From assembly GCF_001984195.1 (NCBI RefSeq), contig NZ_MTQN01000010.1:1054001-1118000 (forward strand): a DNA stretch of 64,000 bases, given 5' to 3'. The notes beneath the pieces were generated by a model. That model worked only from the letters and a program-made list of their open reading frames with translations, did not search any database and had not been told where the DNA came from. A program made the translations under genes and the position numbers. This stretch comes from Kribbella sp. ALI-6-A. Its GTDB lineage: Bacteria; Actinomycetota; Actinomycetes; Propionibacteriales; Kribbellaceae. Shown in pieces: positions 8,024-16,618 of the stretch (the first letter of the stretch is position 1; each line of letters begins with the position of its first letter).

Positions 8024-8042
8024 CCCGCGGTTGCACCGCGGG
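8024..8042 (+). terminator. Hairpin in the rib leader
   Basis: Seven-base-pair stem CCCGCGG/CCGCGGG with a five-base loop, preceded by a weaker GTGACC/GGTCAC stem (7998-8014). It lies between the riboswitch and ribD and could be the regulated terminator, although no T-tract follows. Confidence 0.4.
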
Positions 8043-8122
8043 TGATCGCGAGTCCCGGGCGACGGTTCGTGTGCCGGTTGTCATGGCCCCGGAAGCGCGT
8101 CCGTGACAACGAGGGATCGTCT

Positions 8123-9151
8123 GTGAACAACGCTTCGCCGATCGACGTCGCCTGGATGCGGCGTGCGATCGAGCTGGCCGCGCGCGGGATCGGCAGCACG
8201 CACCCCAATCCCGTCGTCGGCTGTGTGATCACCGGCCGGGACGGGCATCCCGTCGGTGAGGGGTACCACGAAGTCGCCGGTGGGCCGCATGCCGAGGTGA
8301 ACGCGTTGCGGATGGCCGGCGAGCGCGCCCGCGGCGGTACGGCGTACGTGACGCTGGAGCCGTGCAACCACACCGGCCGGACCGGTCCGTGCGCCGACGC
8401 GCTGATCGAGGCCGGCGTGAGTCGTGTCGTGTACGCCGTCCCGGACCCGAACGCGCAGGCCGCCGGAGGCGGCGAGAAGCTGCGCACCAAGGACATCCAG
8501 GTCGAGCAGGGCGTGCTCCAGGACGAGGCCGAGCAGGTCAACTACGTCTGGCTGCACAGCGTCCGGACCGGTCGGCCGTTCGTGACCTGGAAGTTCGCCA
8601 CCACGCTCGACGGCCGTAGCGCCGCGCCGGACCGGTCGAGCAAGTGGATCACCGGTACGGCGGCGCGCGCGGACGTGCACCGCAAGCGCGCCGAGTGCGA
8701 CGCGATCGCGGTCGGCACCCAGACGGTGCTGGTCGACGACCCCGAGCTGACCGTGCGCGACGCGAACGACCAACCGGTTGGTCGCCAGCCGCTGCGGGTC
8801 GTGGTCGGCGACCGCCCGATCCCGGCGACCGCGCGAGTCCGCAACGACCGCGCCGAGACGCTGCTGCTGCCCACCCACGACCCCGCCGAGGTGCTCCGGC
8901 AGCTCGACGACCACCAGATCCGCCACCTGTGGCTGGAGGGCGGGCCGACGCTGGCCGCCGCTTTCCTGCGGGCCGGACTGGTCGACCAGATCGTCGCGTA
9001 CGTCGCGCCGGCGCTGCTCGGCTCCGGCTTCTCCGCGGTCGGCGACCTGGGCGCGGAATCTATCGACCACCTCCGGCGGTTCCACCTTGCGGACGTCACT
9101 CGTCTCGGCGACGACGTCCGGCTCACCCTGACTCCCCTGGGAGGGAAGTAG
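8123..9151 (+). CDS. ribD: Bifunctional diaminohydroxyphosphoribosylaminopyrimidine deaminase / 5-amino-6-(5-phosphoribosylamino)uracil reductase
   Basis: Catalyses the second and third steps of riboflavin synthesis from GTP. The N-terminal deaminase domain has the zinc signature H56-A-E58 and PC-N8-C with cysteines 81 and 90. The C-terminal DHFR-like reductase domain begins near WKFATTLDGR. The total of 342 residues is normal. I chose the GTG at 8123 because GAGGGA lies 6 bases before it; an in-frame GTG at 8042 would place the start inside a leader hairpin. It is the first gene of the rib operon and is under the FMN riboswitch. Confidence 0.95.
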   Translation: MNNASPIDVAWMRRAIELAARGIGSTHPNPVVGCVITGRDGHPVGEGYHEVAGGPHAEVNALRMAGERARGGTAYVTLEPCNHTGRTGPCADALIEAGVSRVVYAVPDPNAQAAGGGEKLRTKDIQVEQGVLQDEAEQVNYVWLHSVRTGRPFVTWKFATTLDGRSAAPDRSSKWITGTAARADVHRKRAECDAIAVGTQTVLVDDPELTVRDANDQPVGRQPLRVVVGDRPIPATARVRNDRAETLLLPTHDPAEVLRQLDDHQIRHLWLEGGPTLAAAFLRAGLVDQIVAYVAPALLGSGFSAVGDLGAESIDHLRRFHLADVTRLGDDVRLTLTPLGGK

Positions 9152-9772
9152 ATGTTCACCGGAATCGTCGAGGAGCTCGGCACCGTCGAGTCGCTCGATC
9201 TGCTGGAGGGCGACGCCGCCCGGCTCACCATCCGTGGCCCGAAGGTCACCCAGGATGCCGCGCACGGCGACTCGATCTCGGTCAACGGCTGCTGCCTGAC
9301 CGTCGTCGGTACCGGTGACGGCACGTTCACCGCCGATGTGATGCGGGAGACGCTGCAGCGCACCAGTCTCGGCGGCGCCACCAAGGGCGCCACGGTCAAC
9401 CTCGAGCGGGCCGTCACCGCGCACGCCCGGCTGGGCGGCCACATCGTCCAGGGCCACGTCGACGGTGTCGGCACGATCGCGAGCCGCGAGCCGGCCGAGC
9501 ACTGGGAGGTCGTCCGGGTGGCGGCCGGCCCGGAGATCCTCAAGTACGTCGCCGAGAAGGGCTCGATCGCCGTCGACGGCGTCTCGCTGACCGTCACCGA
9601 CGTCGACGACGCGACCGGCACGTTCGGGATCAGCCTGATCCCGACCACGCTGGAACTCACCGTGCTGGGGCGCAACAAGGTCGGCGACACCGTCAACCTC
9701 GAGGTGGACGTGATCGCCAAGTACGTCGAGCGGCTGCTCACCGCCCAGAGTGTTGCTGGAGGCAACGAATGA
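9152..9772 (+). CDS. ribE: Riboflavin synthase alpha subunit
   Basis: Joins two lumazine molecules to give riboflavin. The 206-residue protein starts with the family hallmark [10 protein letters not shown] and shows the internal duplication of the two barrel domains: the first with [10 protein letters not shown] and the second with [25 protein letters not shown] at the domain junction is also conserved. The ATG directly follows the ribD stop codon, with GGGAGGGA upstream. The symbol ribE (also used as ribC in Bacillus literature) follows actinobacterial use. Confidence 0.95.
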   Translation: MFTGIVEELGTVESLDLLEGDAARLTIRGPKVTQDAAHGDSISVNGCCLTVVGTGDGTFTADVMRETLQRTSLGGATKGATVNLERAVTAHARLGGHIVQGHVDGVGTIASREPAEHWEVVRVAAGPEILKYVAEKGSIAVDGVSLTVTDVDDATGTFGISLIPTTLELTVLGRNKVGDTVNLEVDVIAKYVERLLTAQSVAGGNE

Positions 9773-10440
9773 TCGACTGGCTGCTGCACGAGCAGGTCAC
9801 GATCGCCGGTTCGCCGGTGCTGGTCCGCGAGATCGTCGGCAACGTCTTCGGCCTGGCCAGCGCGCTGTTCGGGATGCGCCGGCTGGTCTCGGCGTGGCCG
9901 ATCGGCATCGTCGGCAACGTGCTGCTGTTCACCGTGTTCGTCGGCGGGCTGTTCGACACCCCGCAGGACAAGGACCTGTGGGGCCAGGCCGGCCGCCAGG
10001 TCTTCTTCGCGCTGGTCAGCCTCTACGGCTGGTACCGCTGGTACCAGACCCGTCACGGCGGCGCCAAGACCGGCGTCCAGCCGCGCTGGGCCTCGGCCCG
10101 GGAGCGGCTGGAGATGCTCGGCGCGGCCGTCGCGCTCTACGCGATCGCGTACTTCGTGCTCCGCGAGCTCGGTTCGTGGGGTCCGCAGTGGGACGCGTGG
10201 ATCCTGACCGGGTCGATCCTGGCGACGTACGGGATGGCGCGCGGGTTCGTCGAGTTCTGGCTGGTCTGGATCGCGGTGGACGTGGTCGGCGTCCCGTTGC
10301 TGGTGCAGGCCAAGTTCTACCCGTCCGCGGCGATGTACGTCGTGTACGGACTGTTCTGCGTGGTCGGATTCGTCGCCTGGTGGCGGATCAACAAGCGGGA
10401 GACCGTCGCGGTCACCCCCGAGCCGGTGGTGGTGGGTTGA
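9769..10440 (+). CDS. PnuC-family membrane transporter, probable riboflavin importer (RibM/PnuX type)
   Basis: A 223-residue membrane protein of the NMN-transporter PnuC fold. The typical aromatic region [14 protein letters not shown] lies near residues 84-97, with several hydrophobic helices before and after. It overlaps ribE by 4 bases (ATGA) and ribBA by one base, and is inside an FMN-riboswitch operon. That context is the basis for assigning riboflavin rather than nicotinamide mononucleotide or nicotinamide riboside. Known RibM/PnuX transporters of actinobacteria occupy the same place. Confidence 0.85.
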   Translation: MIDWLLHEQVTIAGSPVLVREIVGNVFGLASALFGMRRLVSAWPIGIVGNVLLFTVFVGGLFDTPQDKDLWGQAGRQVFFALVSLYGWYRWYQTRHGGAKTGVQPRWASARERLEMLGAAVALYAIAYFVLRELGSWGPQWDAWILTGSILATYGMARGFVEFWLVWIAVDVVGVPLLVQAKFYPSAAMYVVYGLFCVVGFVAWWRINKRETVAVTPEPVVVG

Positions 10441-11672
10441 TGGGCGAGGTGCTGAAGCTCGACACGATCGAGCACGCGATCGACGAGATCCGGGCCGGCC
10501 GCGCGGTGATCGTGGTCGACGACGAGGACCGGGAGAACGAAGGTGATCTGGTCTTCGCCGCCTCCAAGGCGACTCCGGAGCTGCTGGCGTTCCTGATCCG
10601 GTACAGCTCGGGCGTGGTCTGCGTGCCGATGGAGGCCGCCGAGCTGGACCGGCTCGGGATCCCGCTGATGACGCCGCACAACCGGGAGCGGCTGCGTACG
10701 GCGTACACGATCTCGGTCGACGCCCGCGACAAGATCAGCACCGGGATCTCCGCGGCCGACCGGGCCCGGACGATCCGGGTGCTGGCCGACTCGGCCTCGG
10801 AGTCGTTCGACCTGGTCCAGCCCGGCCATGTGTTCCCGCTGCGGGCGCGCGAGGGCGGCGTCCTGGTGCGGCCCGGGCACACCGAGGCGTCGATCGACCT
10901 GGCCCGGATGGCCGGGCTGCGGCCGGCCGCGGTGATCTCCGAGCTGGTCAACGACGACGGCACGATGAAGCGGGGCGCGGAACTGCGCGCGTTCGCCGAC
11001 GAGCACGGCCTGGTGCTGGTCTCGATCGCGGACCTGATCGCCTACCGGCGCCGGACCGAGAGCCAGATCGAGCGGGTCGCCACCACCACCCTGCCCACCC
11101 GGTACGGCGACTTCGTTGCCCACGGCTACCGGAACACCGTCGACGGCTCGGAGCAGCTCGCGCTGGTCCGCGGCGAGATCGGCGACGGGCCGACGCTGGT
11201 CCGGCTGCACTCGGAGTGCCTGACCGGCGACGTGTTCGGCTCGCTGCGCTGCGACTGCGGTCCGCAGCTGGACGAGGCGATGCGGCAGGTGGCGGCCGAA
11301 GGCGGTGTGGTGGTCTACCTGCGCGGTCACGAGGGCCGCGGGATCGGACTGCTGCACAAGCTGCAGGCCTACGAGCTGCAGGACGCCGGCCGGGACACCG
11401 TCGACGCGAACCTGGACCTCGGGCTGCCGGCCGACGCCCGCGAGTACGGCACCGGCGCGCAGATCCTGGCCGATCTCGGCATCACCTCGGTGAAGCTGCT
11501 GACCAACAACCCGGCCAAGATGACCGGCGTCCAGGCGTACGGGATCGACGTGGTCGAGCGGCGCGGGATCTCCATCGACCCCACCGAGCACAACCTGCGG
11601 TACCTGCGCACCAAGCGCGACCGGATGGGTCACCACCTGCCCACCGGCACCGACGAGAACGGAGTTCAGTAG
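10440..11672 (+). CDS. ribBA: Bifunctional 3,4-dihydroxy-2-butanone-4-phosphate synthase / GTP cyclohydrolase II
   Basis: A 410-residue fusion supplying both precursors of lumazine. Residues 1-205 are the butanone-phosphate synthase with [10 protein letters not shown] (27-36) and RPGHTEA (144-150). Residues 206-400 are GTP cyclohydrolase II with zinc ligands in HSEC (Cys260), Cys271 and Cys273 of SLRCDCG, and [13 protein letters not shown] (295-307). Both halves keep their catalytic residues. The ATG overlaps the stop of the transporter gene (TGATG), so translation is coupled. Confidence 0.96.
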   Translation: MGEVLKLDTIEHAIDEIRAGRAVIVVDDEDRENEGDLVFAASKATPELLAFLIRYSSGVVCVPMEAAELDRLGIPLMTPHNRERLRTAYTISVDARDKISTGISAADRARTIRVLADSASESFDLVQPGHVFPLRAREGGVLVRPGHTEASIDLARMAGLRPAAVISELVNDDGTMKRGAELRAFADEHGLVLVSIADLIAYRRRTESQIERVATTTLPTRYGDFVAHGYRNTVDGSEQLALVRGEIGDGPTLVRLHSECLTGDVFGSLRCDCGPQLDEAMRQVAAEGGVVVYLRGHEGRGIGLLHKLQAYELQDAGRDTVDANLDLGLPADAREYGTGAQILADLGITSVKLLTNNPAKMTGVQAYGIDVVERRGISIDPTEHNLRYLRTKRDRMGHHLPTGTDENGVQ

Positions 11673-12143
11673 ATGTCCGGCAGTGGAGCACCCACGATCG
11701 AGACCCCCCGCGTCGAAGGGGCCAGGGTCGCGGTGGTCGCCGCGCAGTGGCACCCGAAGGTCACCGACGCGCTGGTCGCCGGCGCGATCCGGGCACTGGA
11801 CGAGTCCGGCGTCACCGACTACTCGGTGATTCGCGTCCCGGGTTCGTTCGAGCTGCCGGTCACCGCCCTGCATGCCGCGAAGTCCGGGTACGACGCGGTG
11901 GTGGCGCTGGGCGTCGTCATCCGCGGTGACACCCCGCACTTCGAGTACGTCTGCCAGGCTGCCACCGACGGCTTGATGCAGGTCGGCATGACCACCGGCG
12001 TACCGGTCGGCTTCGGGCTGCTCACCTGCGACAACGACCCGCAGGCGCTGGACCGGGCCGGTCTGCCCGACTCGCGCGAGGACAAGGGCTACGAGTCCAC
12101 CCAGGCGGCGCTGTCGACGCTGGCCGCCATCCGCGGGCTCTGA
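11673..12143 (+). CDS. ribH: 6,7-dimethyl-8-ribityllumazine synthase
   Basis: Condenses the ribBA product dihydroxybutanone phosphate with the RibD-derived pyrimidine to form lumazine, the riboflavin synthase substrate; members assemble into pentamers or 60-mers. The 156-residue protein has the family motifs VPGSFELP (55-62) and [15 protein letters not shown] (80-94), the latter with catalytic His89. The ATG follows the ribBA stop without a gap. It is the last gene of the operon, closed by the terminator at 12152-12190. Confidence 0.96.
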   Translation: MSGSGAPTIETPRVEGARVAVVAAQWHPKVTDALVAGAIRALDESGVTDYSVIRVPGSFELPVTALHAAKSGYDAVVALGVVIRGDTPHFEYVCQAATDGLMQVGMTTGVPVGFGLLTCDNDPQALDRAGLPDSREDKGYESTQAALSTLAAIRGL

Positions 12144-12151
12144 ACCACCAG

Positions 12152-12190
12152 GCGAGGCAGCCGGTCCCTTCGGATCGGCTGCCTCGCTTT
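12152..12190 (+). terminator. Rho-independent terminator of the riboflavin operon
   Basis: Perfect 12-base-pair stem (GCGAGGCAGCCG / CGGCTGCCTCGC) with a 12-base loop, followed on the plus strand by TTTGCTATTGC. It begins 8 bases after the ribH stop. It also lies at the end of the convergent tetR gene and may act in both directions. Confidence 0.85.
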
Positions 12191-12191
12191 G

Positions 12192-12788
12192 CTATTGCTT
12201 GACGCCGAGCAGCGCGAGCGTGTGGTTCCACAGCTGGTCGAGCTGTCCCGGGTCGTTCAGCAGCTTGGCGAACAGGACCATGCCTTCGAGCTGCGCGACC
12301 AGTGAGCGCGCGGCCTCCCGGGTGTCCGGTACGGCGATGGTGCCGTCGCGCTGCGCCTCGTCGACGACGGCGGTCACCATCGTGATCTGTTGCTCGAAGA
12401 TCTCCTGCAGGCGGTGCTGGATCGCCTCGTCCTTGGAGCTCAGCTCCAGGGCCAGGTTGCCGAACAGGCAGCCGGTGACCGCGCCGGTGTCCTTCTGCGC
12501 GGCGCGCTGGACCTCGGTGGTGGCGTCGAAGAGATCGCGAAGCCGCTCCAGCGGCGGCTTGTCGCTGCCCAGGAGGGCCGCCCACTCGGCATGCTGTCCG
12601 GTCCAGTGCTCCTCGATCACCGCCTCGGCGAGCGCCTGCTTGGAGTCGAAGAAGTAGTAGAAGCTGCCCTTCGGCACGCCGGCCGCCGAGCAGATCTCGG
12701 CGACGCCGAGCGCGGTGTAACCACGCTGGGCCAGCAGGTCCTGGCCGGCCCGCAGGATCTTCGGTCGCGCATCGCTGGTCCGTCCCAT
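12192..12788 (-). CDS. TetR-family transcriptional regulator
   Basis: A 198-residue repressor with the N-terminal helix-turn-helix ILRAGQDLLAQRGY ... GVAEICSAAGVPKGSFYYFF at about residues 11-47 and an alpha-helical ligand domain behind it. It is divergent from a DJ-1/PfpI gene, and the 69-base gap between them holds two copies of an operator-like sequence. A TATACT box lies 6 bases before the ATG, so its transcript may be leaderless. I infer that it represses itself and the DJ-1 gene; the ligand is unknown, though reactive aldehydes or electrophiles are plausible from the neighbour. Confidence 0.9.
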   Translation of the reverse strand: MGRTSDARPKILRAGQDLLAQRGYTALGVAEICSAAGVPKGSFYYFFDSKQALAEAVIEEHWTGQHAEWAALLGSDKPPLERLRDLFDATTEVQRAAQKDTGAVTGCLFGNLALELSSKDEAIQHRLQEIFEQQITMVTAVVDEAQRDGTIAVPDTREAARSLVAQLEGMVLFAKLLNDPGQLDQLWNHTLALLGVKQ

Positions 12789-12789
12789 G

Positions 12790-12840
12790 TTGAAAAGTAT
12801 ACGACCGGTCGTCTAGAGTCGATAGTCGACCGTTCGTCTA
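12790..12840 (+). promoter_or_regulatory. Promoter and tandem TetR operator of the DJ-1 gene
   Basis: TTGAAA (12790-12795), an 18-base spacer and TAGAGT (12814-12819) form a good plus-strand promoter. The spacer contains the perfect palindrome ACGACCGGTCGT (12801-12812). GACCGGTCGTCTA (12803-12815) recurs with one change as GACCGTTCGTCTA (12828-12840), 25 bases on. A TetR dimer bound here would cover the promoter. Confidence 0.65.
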
Positions 12841-12857
12841 CTAACTGGAGCAGCATC

Positions 12858-13568
12858 ATGACCAACACTCTGATCGTCCTGACCGGCACCCAGGTCTGGC
12901 ACCTGAACGACGGCACCGCGCACCCGACCGGCTTCTGGGCCGAGGAGTTCGTCGCCCCGCACCAGGTGTTCACCGAGGCCGGCCACACGATCACCATCGC
13001 CACCCCGGGCGGCGTCACCCCGGTCGCCGACGAGCTCAGCCTGGCGCCGGCGATGAACAACAACGACGAGGCCGCGATCGCCGAGCTGCGCGCCTACCTC
13101 GACAAGTCGCAGGAAGCGCTCGCCGCCGCCGTCCCGCTGGCCGACATCGACCCGGCCCGGTACGACGTCGTCTTCGTGCCCGGCGGCCACGGCCCGATGG
13201 AGGACCTGGCCACCGACCCGGACGTCGCCCGGATCCTCGAGGCCGTGCTGGACGCGCCCGGCAAGATCCTCGCGTCGGTCTGCCACGGGCCGGCCAGCTT
13301 CGTGACCGCGACCCGGAACGGCGAGTGGCTGTTCGCCGGGCGCAACCTGACCGCCTTCCTCGACGAGGAGGAGCGCCAGGCGGGCTTCGCCGATCGCGCT
13401 CCGTGGCTGCTCGAGTCGCGGCTGGCCCAGCAGGGTGCCGCGTTCAGCGCCGGTCCGGTCTGGCAGCCGCACCTCGTCACCGACGGCAACCTGATCACCG
13501 GACAGAACCCGGCGTCGGCCGAGCCCGCCGCGCACGCTGTCCTCGAGCAGCTCGCCGCCACCCGCTGA
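12858..13568 (+). CDS. DJ-1/PfpI-superfamily protein (Hsp31/glyoxalase III-like)
   Basis: A 236-residue protein with the Hsp31-type catalytic set: Glu30 in PTGFWAEE (23-30) and the nucleophile elbow SVCHGPA with Cys142 and His143. FVPGGHGPMEDL (106-117) is also typical. Relatives convert methylglyoxal to lactate without glutathione or act as chaperones. The ATG has GGAG 9 bases before it. The gene is divergent from the TetR regulator and closed by a GC hairpin. Family is certain; the aldehyde substrate is inferred. Confidence 0.9.
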   Translation: MTNTLIVLTGTQVWHLNDGTAHPTGFWAEEFVAPHQVFTEAGHTITIATPGGVTPVADELSLAPAMNNNDEAAIAELRAYLDKSQEALAAAVPLADIDPARYDVVFVPGGHGPMEDLATDPDVARILEAVLDAPGKILASVCHGPASFVTATRNGEWLFAGRNLTAFLDEEERQAGFADRAPWLLESRLAQQGAAFSAGPVWQPHLVTDGNLITGQNPASAEPAAHAVLEQLAATR

Positions 13569-13600
13569 AACACTGAGGTACTGGTAGAACTCGGCCGAGA

Positions 13601-13623
13601 CGCGCCGCCGCTGCGGCGGCGCG
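13601..13623 (+). terminator. Strong GC hairpin after the DJ-1 gene
   Basis: Ten-base-pair perfect stem (CGCGCCGCCG / CGGCGGCGCG) with a CTG loop, 32 bases after the stop codon. No T-tract follows. It separates the DJ-1 gene from the nitronate monooxygenase gene. Confidence 0.55.
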
Positions 13624-13651
13624 CCGACGCTGCTGGAGGAGGAGACGGATC

Positions 13652-14671
13652 ATGACGAGCCCCTGGACGGCCTCGCGCCTGCCCGTGATCGCCGCGCCGA
13701 TGGCTGGTGGCGCGACGACTCCCGCGCTGGTGGCGGCGGCTACAGCGGCAGGCGGCTTCGGCTTCCTGGCCGGCGGCTACAAGACCCCCGAGGCGCTGGC
13801 GGCCGAGCTTGCCCAGGTGGGAGCCGAGTTCGGCGTGAACCTGTTCGTCCCGGGTTCGTCGACGCTGACCGAGGCCGAGTTCCGCCGGTACGCCGGGGAG
13901 CTGGCGGCCGAAGGTTCGTCGTACGGGCTGGATCTCGCGAACGCCGCGATGGTGGCGGACGACGACGACCACTGGCAGGACAAGATCGACCTGCTGCTGG
14001 CGAACCCGGTGCCGTTCGTGAGCTTCACGTTCGGGTTGCCGGAGCCTGCGGTCGTGAGTGCCCTGGCCAAGGCCGGTTCGCAGGTGCTCGCGACCGTGAC
14101 GTCGCCGGTGGAGGCGCGGGCCGCCGCGGAGCTCGGCGTCCACGGTTTGATTGCCCAGGGCACCGAAGCCGGTGGGCACAGCGGGACGCACACGCCGGAG
14201 CGGCCCGGGCCGGCGGTGTCGGTCGGTGACCTCGTCCGGCAGGTGGTCGCGGAGACCGAGTTGCCGGTGATCGCCGCGGGCGGGGTGAGCGAGGCCGCGC
14301 AGGTGCGGGAGTTGCTGCGCCTCGGGGCCAGCGCGGTCGCGGTCGGGACGGTGTTGCTGCGCACGGACGAGAGCGGTGCGACCGCCGTGCACAAGGATGC
14401 CATCGCGAACGCCGGGCCGGACCGGACCGTCATCACGCGGGCGTTCACCGGGCGGCCGGCACGGGGACTGCGCAACGGCTTCATTGAACGTCACGAGGCC
14501 GGAGCGCCGCTCGGGTATCCGGCCATCCATCATCTGACCCGGCCGTTGCGGGTCGCCGCGGCGGCGGCCGGCGAGCCGGATCAGGTTCACCTGTGGGCGG
14601 GGACCGGCTACCGCCGGGCGCGGACCGGTCCCGCCGCCGACGTCGTCACCGAACTCGCGGCCGAACTGTAG
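13652..14671 (+). CDS. Nitronate monooxygenase (2-nitropropane dioxygenase-like)
   Basis: FMN-dependent TIM-barrel enzyme of 339 residues that oxidises nitronates to carbonyl compounds and nitrite. The N-terminal PVIAAPMAGG is the flavin-binding start of the family. GLIAQGTEAGGHSG contains the conserved catalytic His, and VIAAGGVSEAAQVRELLRLG with AVAVGTVLLRTDES binds the FMN phosphate. GGAGGAGGAG lies 7 bases before the ATG. The PLP-enzyme gene follows 13 bases downstream, so the two probably share a transcript. The natural substrate may be propionate-3-nitronate, a known plant and fungal toxin. Confidence 0.9.
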   Translation: MTSPWTASRLPVIAAPMAGGATTPALVAAATAAGGFGFLAGGYKTPEALAAELAQVGAEFGVNLFVPGSSTLTEAEFRRYAGELAAEGSSYGLDLANAAMVADDDDHWQDKIDLLLANPVPFVSFTFGLPEPAVVSALAKAGSQVLATVTSPVEARAAAELGVHGLIAQGTEAGGHSGTHTPERPGPAVSVGDLVRQVVAETELPVIAAGGVSEAAQVRELLRLGASAVAVGTVLLRTDESGATAVHKDAIANAGPDRTVITRAFTGRPARGLRNGFIERHEAGAPLGYPAIHHLTRPLRVAAAAAGEPDQVHLWAGTGYRRARTGPAADVVTELAAEL

Positions 14672-14684
14672 AAAGAGGAAAAGC

Positions 14685-15629
14685 ATGTCTGCGCCGAAAG
14701 TTTCCCTCGGCACCTGGCCGACCCCGCTCGAACCGGCGCCGCGCCTCGCGGCCGCCCTCGGCCTGGGGCCGGACGATCTCTGGCTGAAGCGCGACGACCT
14801 CGGCGGATTGGGGGCTGGGGGCAACAAGATCCGGAAGCTGGAGTGGACGCTGGGGGCCGCGCTGGCCGACGGCGCCGAGGCCGTCGTGACGACCGGGGCG
14901 CCGCAGAGCAATCACGCGCGGCTGACGGCTGCCGCCGCGGCGCGGCTCGGGCTCGACGCCGTACTGGTGTTCCCCGGAGGGCCCGGGGCGTCGCGGTCGG
15001 GCAACCTCGCGCTGGACGGGCTGTTCGGGGCGCGCGTGGTCTGGGCCGGCGACCGGGATCGTGCGGAGGTGGCCGATGAAGTCGTGGCGGAGTTGGGGAA
15101 GGCGGCGCTGATCCCGTTCGGTGGATCGAGTGCCGTGGGAGCGCAAGGGTACGTGGAGAGCGCGCGCGAGTTGGTTGCTCAGCTCCCCGACTTCACGACC
15201 GCGGTCGTTGCCCTGGGCTCCGGCGGGACGATGGCCGGGCTCGTGGCCGAGCTCGGGCCGGACCGGGTGCTCGGCGTCGACACCGGCGCGCTGGCCGATC
15301 CGCTCCCGGTCGTCGCGCGGATGGCCGGCGAGGTCGCCGAGACGACGATCGACGCCGACCAACTCCGGGTACGCCGGGAGCAGGTCGGCCCGGGCTACCC
15401 CCACTTCACCGAGTCCTCCGCGGCGGCACTGACGCTGGTCGCCCGGACCGAAGGGGTGATCCTCGACCCGATCTACACCGGCCGCGCGATGGCCGGGCTG
15501 ATCGCGGCGGTCAAGGACGGGACTCTCCGGCCCGGCGACAAGACGGTCTTCATCCACACCGGCGGCCTGCCCGGCTTCTTCGGCAACGCCGATGCGGTTG
15601 CGTACGCGGAGTCACAGCTGACCGGCTGA
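14685..15629 (+). CDS. PLP-dependent D-cysteine desulfhydrase / ACC-deaminase family enzyme
   Basis: Fold-type II pyridoxal-phosphate enzyme of 314 residues. KRDDLGGLGAGGNKIRKLE (35-53) holds the PLP lysine, Lys48. GAPQSNHARLTAAAAARLGL binds the substrate carboxylate and GSGGTMAGL binds the phosphate. Family members open D-cysteine to pyruvate, sulfide and ammonia, or deaminate 1-aminocyclopropane-1-carboxylate; sequence alone does not separate these. GAAAGAGGA precedes the ATG. The 3' end overlaps the convergent gene by 18 bases. Confidence 0.88.
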   Translation: MSAPKVSLGTWPTPLEPAPRLAAALGLGPDDLWLKRDDLGGLGAGGNKIRKLEWTLGAALADGAEAVVTTGAPQSNHARLTAAAAARLGLDAVLVFPGGPGASRSGNLALDGLFGARVVWAGDRDRAEVADEVVAELGKAALIPFGGSSAVGAQGYVESARELVAQLPDFTTAVVALGSGGTMAGLVAELGPDRVLGVDTGALADPLPVVARMAGEVAETTIDADQLRVRREQVGPGYPHFTESSAAALTLVARTEGVILDPIYTGRAMAGLIAAVKDGTLRPGDKTVFIHTGGLPGFFGNADAVAYAESQLTG

Positions 15630-16574
15630 TCTGCGGTGCGTCATCTCCCAGTTCGGGATCCAGGTGGCGCCGCCGTCGACGGAGAACGACTGCTGCCAGG
15701 TGGCTTCCTGCTCCCCGGGAGTCCAGTGGAACAGCACGTCGATCGGTTGGCCCTCCCAGACGTCCGGGCCCTCGAAGACGCCGAGGCCGTCGGTGAACGA
15801 GCCGACGACCGGCGTCTCCAGGACGCCGCGTTGGCTGTTGATCCAGTGGATCGACCAGGTCTTCGTGGTCGGGGAGTAGAGCCGGAACGTCGCGCCGCGG
15901 AAGCCCCGCGAGGGAAACCAGCCCTCGTCGACGCTGATCGCGCCGTCGAAGTACGTCGTCGCCTCGAGCCGGGACTCGGCTTCCTCCCAGACGAACGGCT
16001 CGCCGAGCATCGGCCGGCGGGCCCGGTTGTGCGTCGTCCAGGAGCCGATCAGGAAGTCGAAATCACCGGTCACCTTGGGCACGTCGAGCGGCGGCGGCTC
16101 GGTCTCGCGCCGGGTGAAGTCCATCGTCCAGTTGAGCTCCCAGGTCTCGCCGCCGTCGGTCGAGAACGACTGCTCCCAGTGCGCGGTGGTCTCGGTGACG
16201 TCGGACCAGCTGTAGCTGGCCAGGATCGGCCGGCCGTCGTACTCGTCCTCGCCGACCAGCCAGCAGGATCCGTTGTCCCACTTGCCACGGACCGGCGGGA
16301 ACAGCTCGTACGTCGTGCTGTTCACCCAGTAGATCGTCCATTCCCGGCTCTGCGGGTCGAACAACCGCAGCGACAACCCGTAGTTGCCCTTTGCCGGGAA
16401 CCGCATCTCGTCGATGCTGATCGCCCCGTCGAACATCGTGCGCGCGCTGCAGGTTCCCGTGTGCTCGATCCACTCGTCGCTGCCGCTCAGCGGCTTCACC
16501 AGCTGCCGGTGCACCACGTCGAAGTGCCCGGTGAGGAAGTCGAAGTCGCCGGTTTCTTTCGTCCATTCGGTCAT
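15612..16574 (-). CDS. Duplicated-domain hypothetical protein (DUF1579-like)
   Basis: A 320-residue soluble protein made of two copies of one domain of about 155 residues. Copy 1 starts at TGDFDFLTGHF and copy 2 at TGDFDFLIGSW. FDGAISIDE pairs with FDGAISVDE, WTIYWVNS with WSIHWINS, and EQSFSTDGGETW with QQSFSVDGGATW. The pattern of aromatic strands suggests a lipocalin-like barrel as in DUF1579 and related families, but no function is known. There is no signal peptide. A box matching the one before the WYL regulator lies 19 bases upstream of the start, so the two are probably co-regulated. Confidence 0.8.
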   Translation of the reverse strand: MTEWTKETGDFDFLTGHFDVVHRQLVKPLSGSDEWIEHTGTCSARTMFDGAISIDEMRFPAKGNYGLSLRLFDPQSREWTIYWVNSTTYELFPPVRGKWDNGSCWLVGEDEYDGRPILASYSWSDVTETTAHWEQSFSTDGGETWELNWTMDFTRRETEPPPLDVPKVTGDFDFLIGSWTTHNRARRPMLGEPFVWEEAESRLEATTYFDGAISVDEGWFPSRGFRGATFRLYSPTTKTWSIHWINSQRGVLETPVVGSFTDGLGVFEGPDVWEGQPIDVLFHWTPGEQEATWQQSFSVDGGATWIPNWEMTHRRSAGQL

Positions 16575-16592
16575 GGGACGAGCTAACCGCTG

Positions 16593-16618
16593 ATACCTGA
16601 CAGGTCGTGGCAGTGTTT
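16593..16618. promoter_or_regulatory. Operator-like box 1 (CTGACA-n5-TGGCAG)
   Basis: This 26-base box differs at only two positions from the box at 17183-17208. Its core is an imperfect inverted repeat with half-sites CTGACA and TGGCAG. It lies 19-44 bases upstream of the duplicated-domain gene start. It is a likely binding site of the WYL-family regulator encoded at 17226. Confidence 0.6.
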
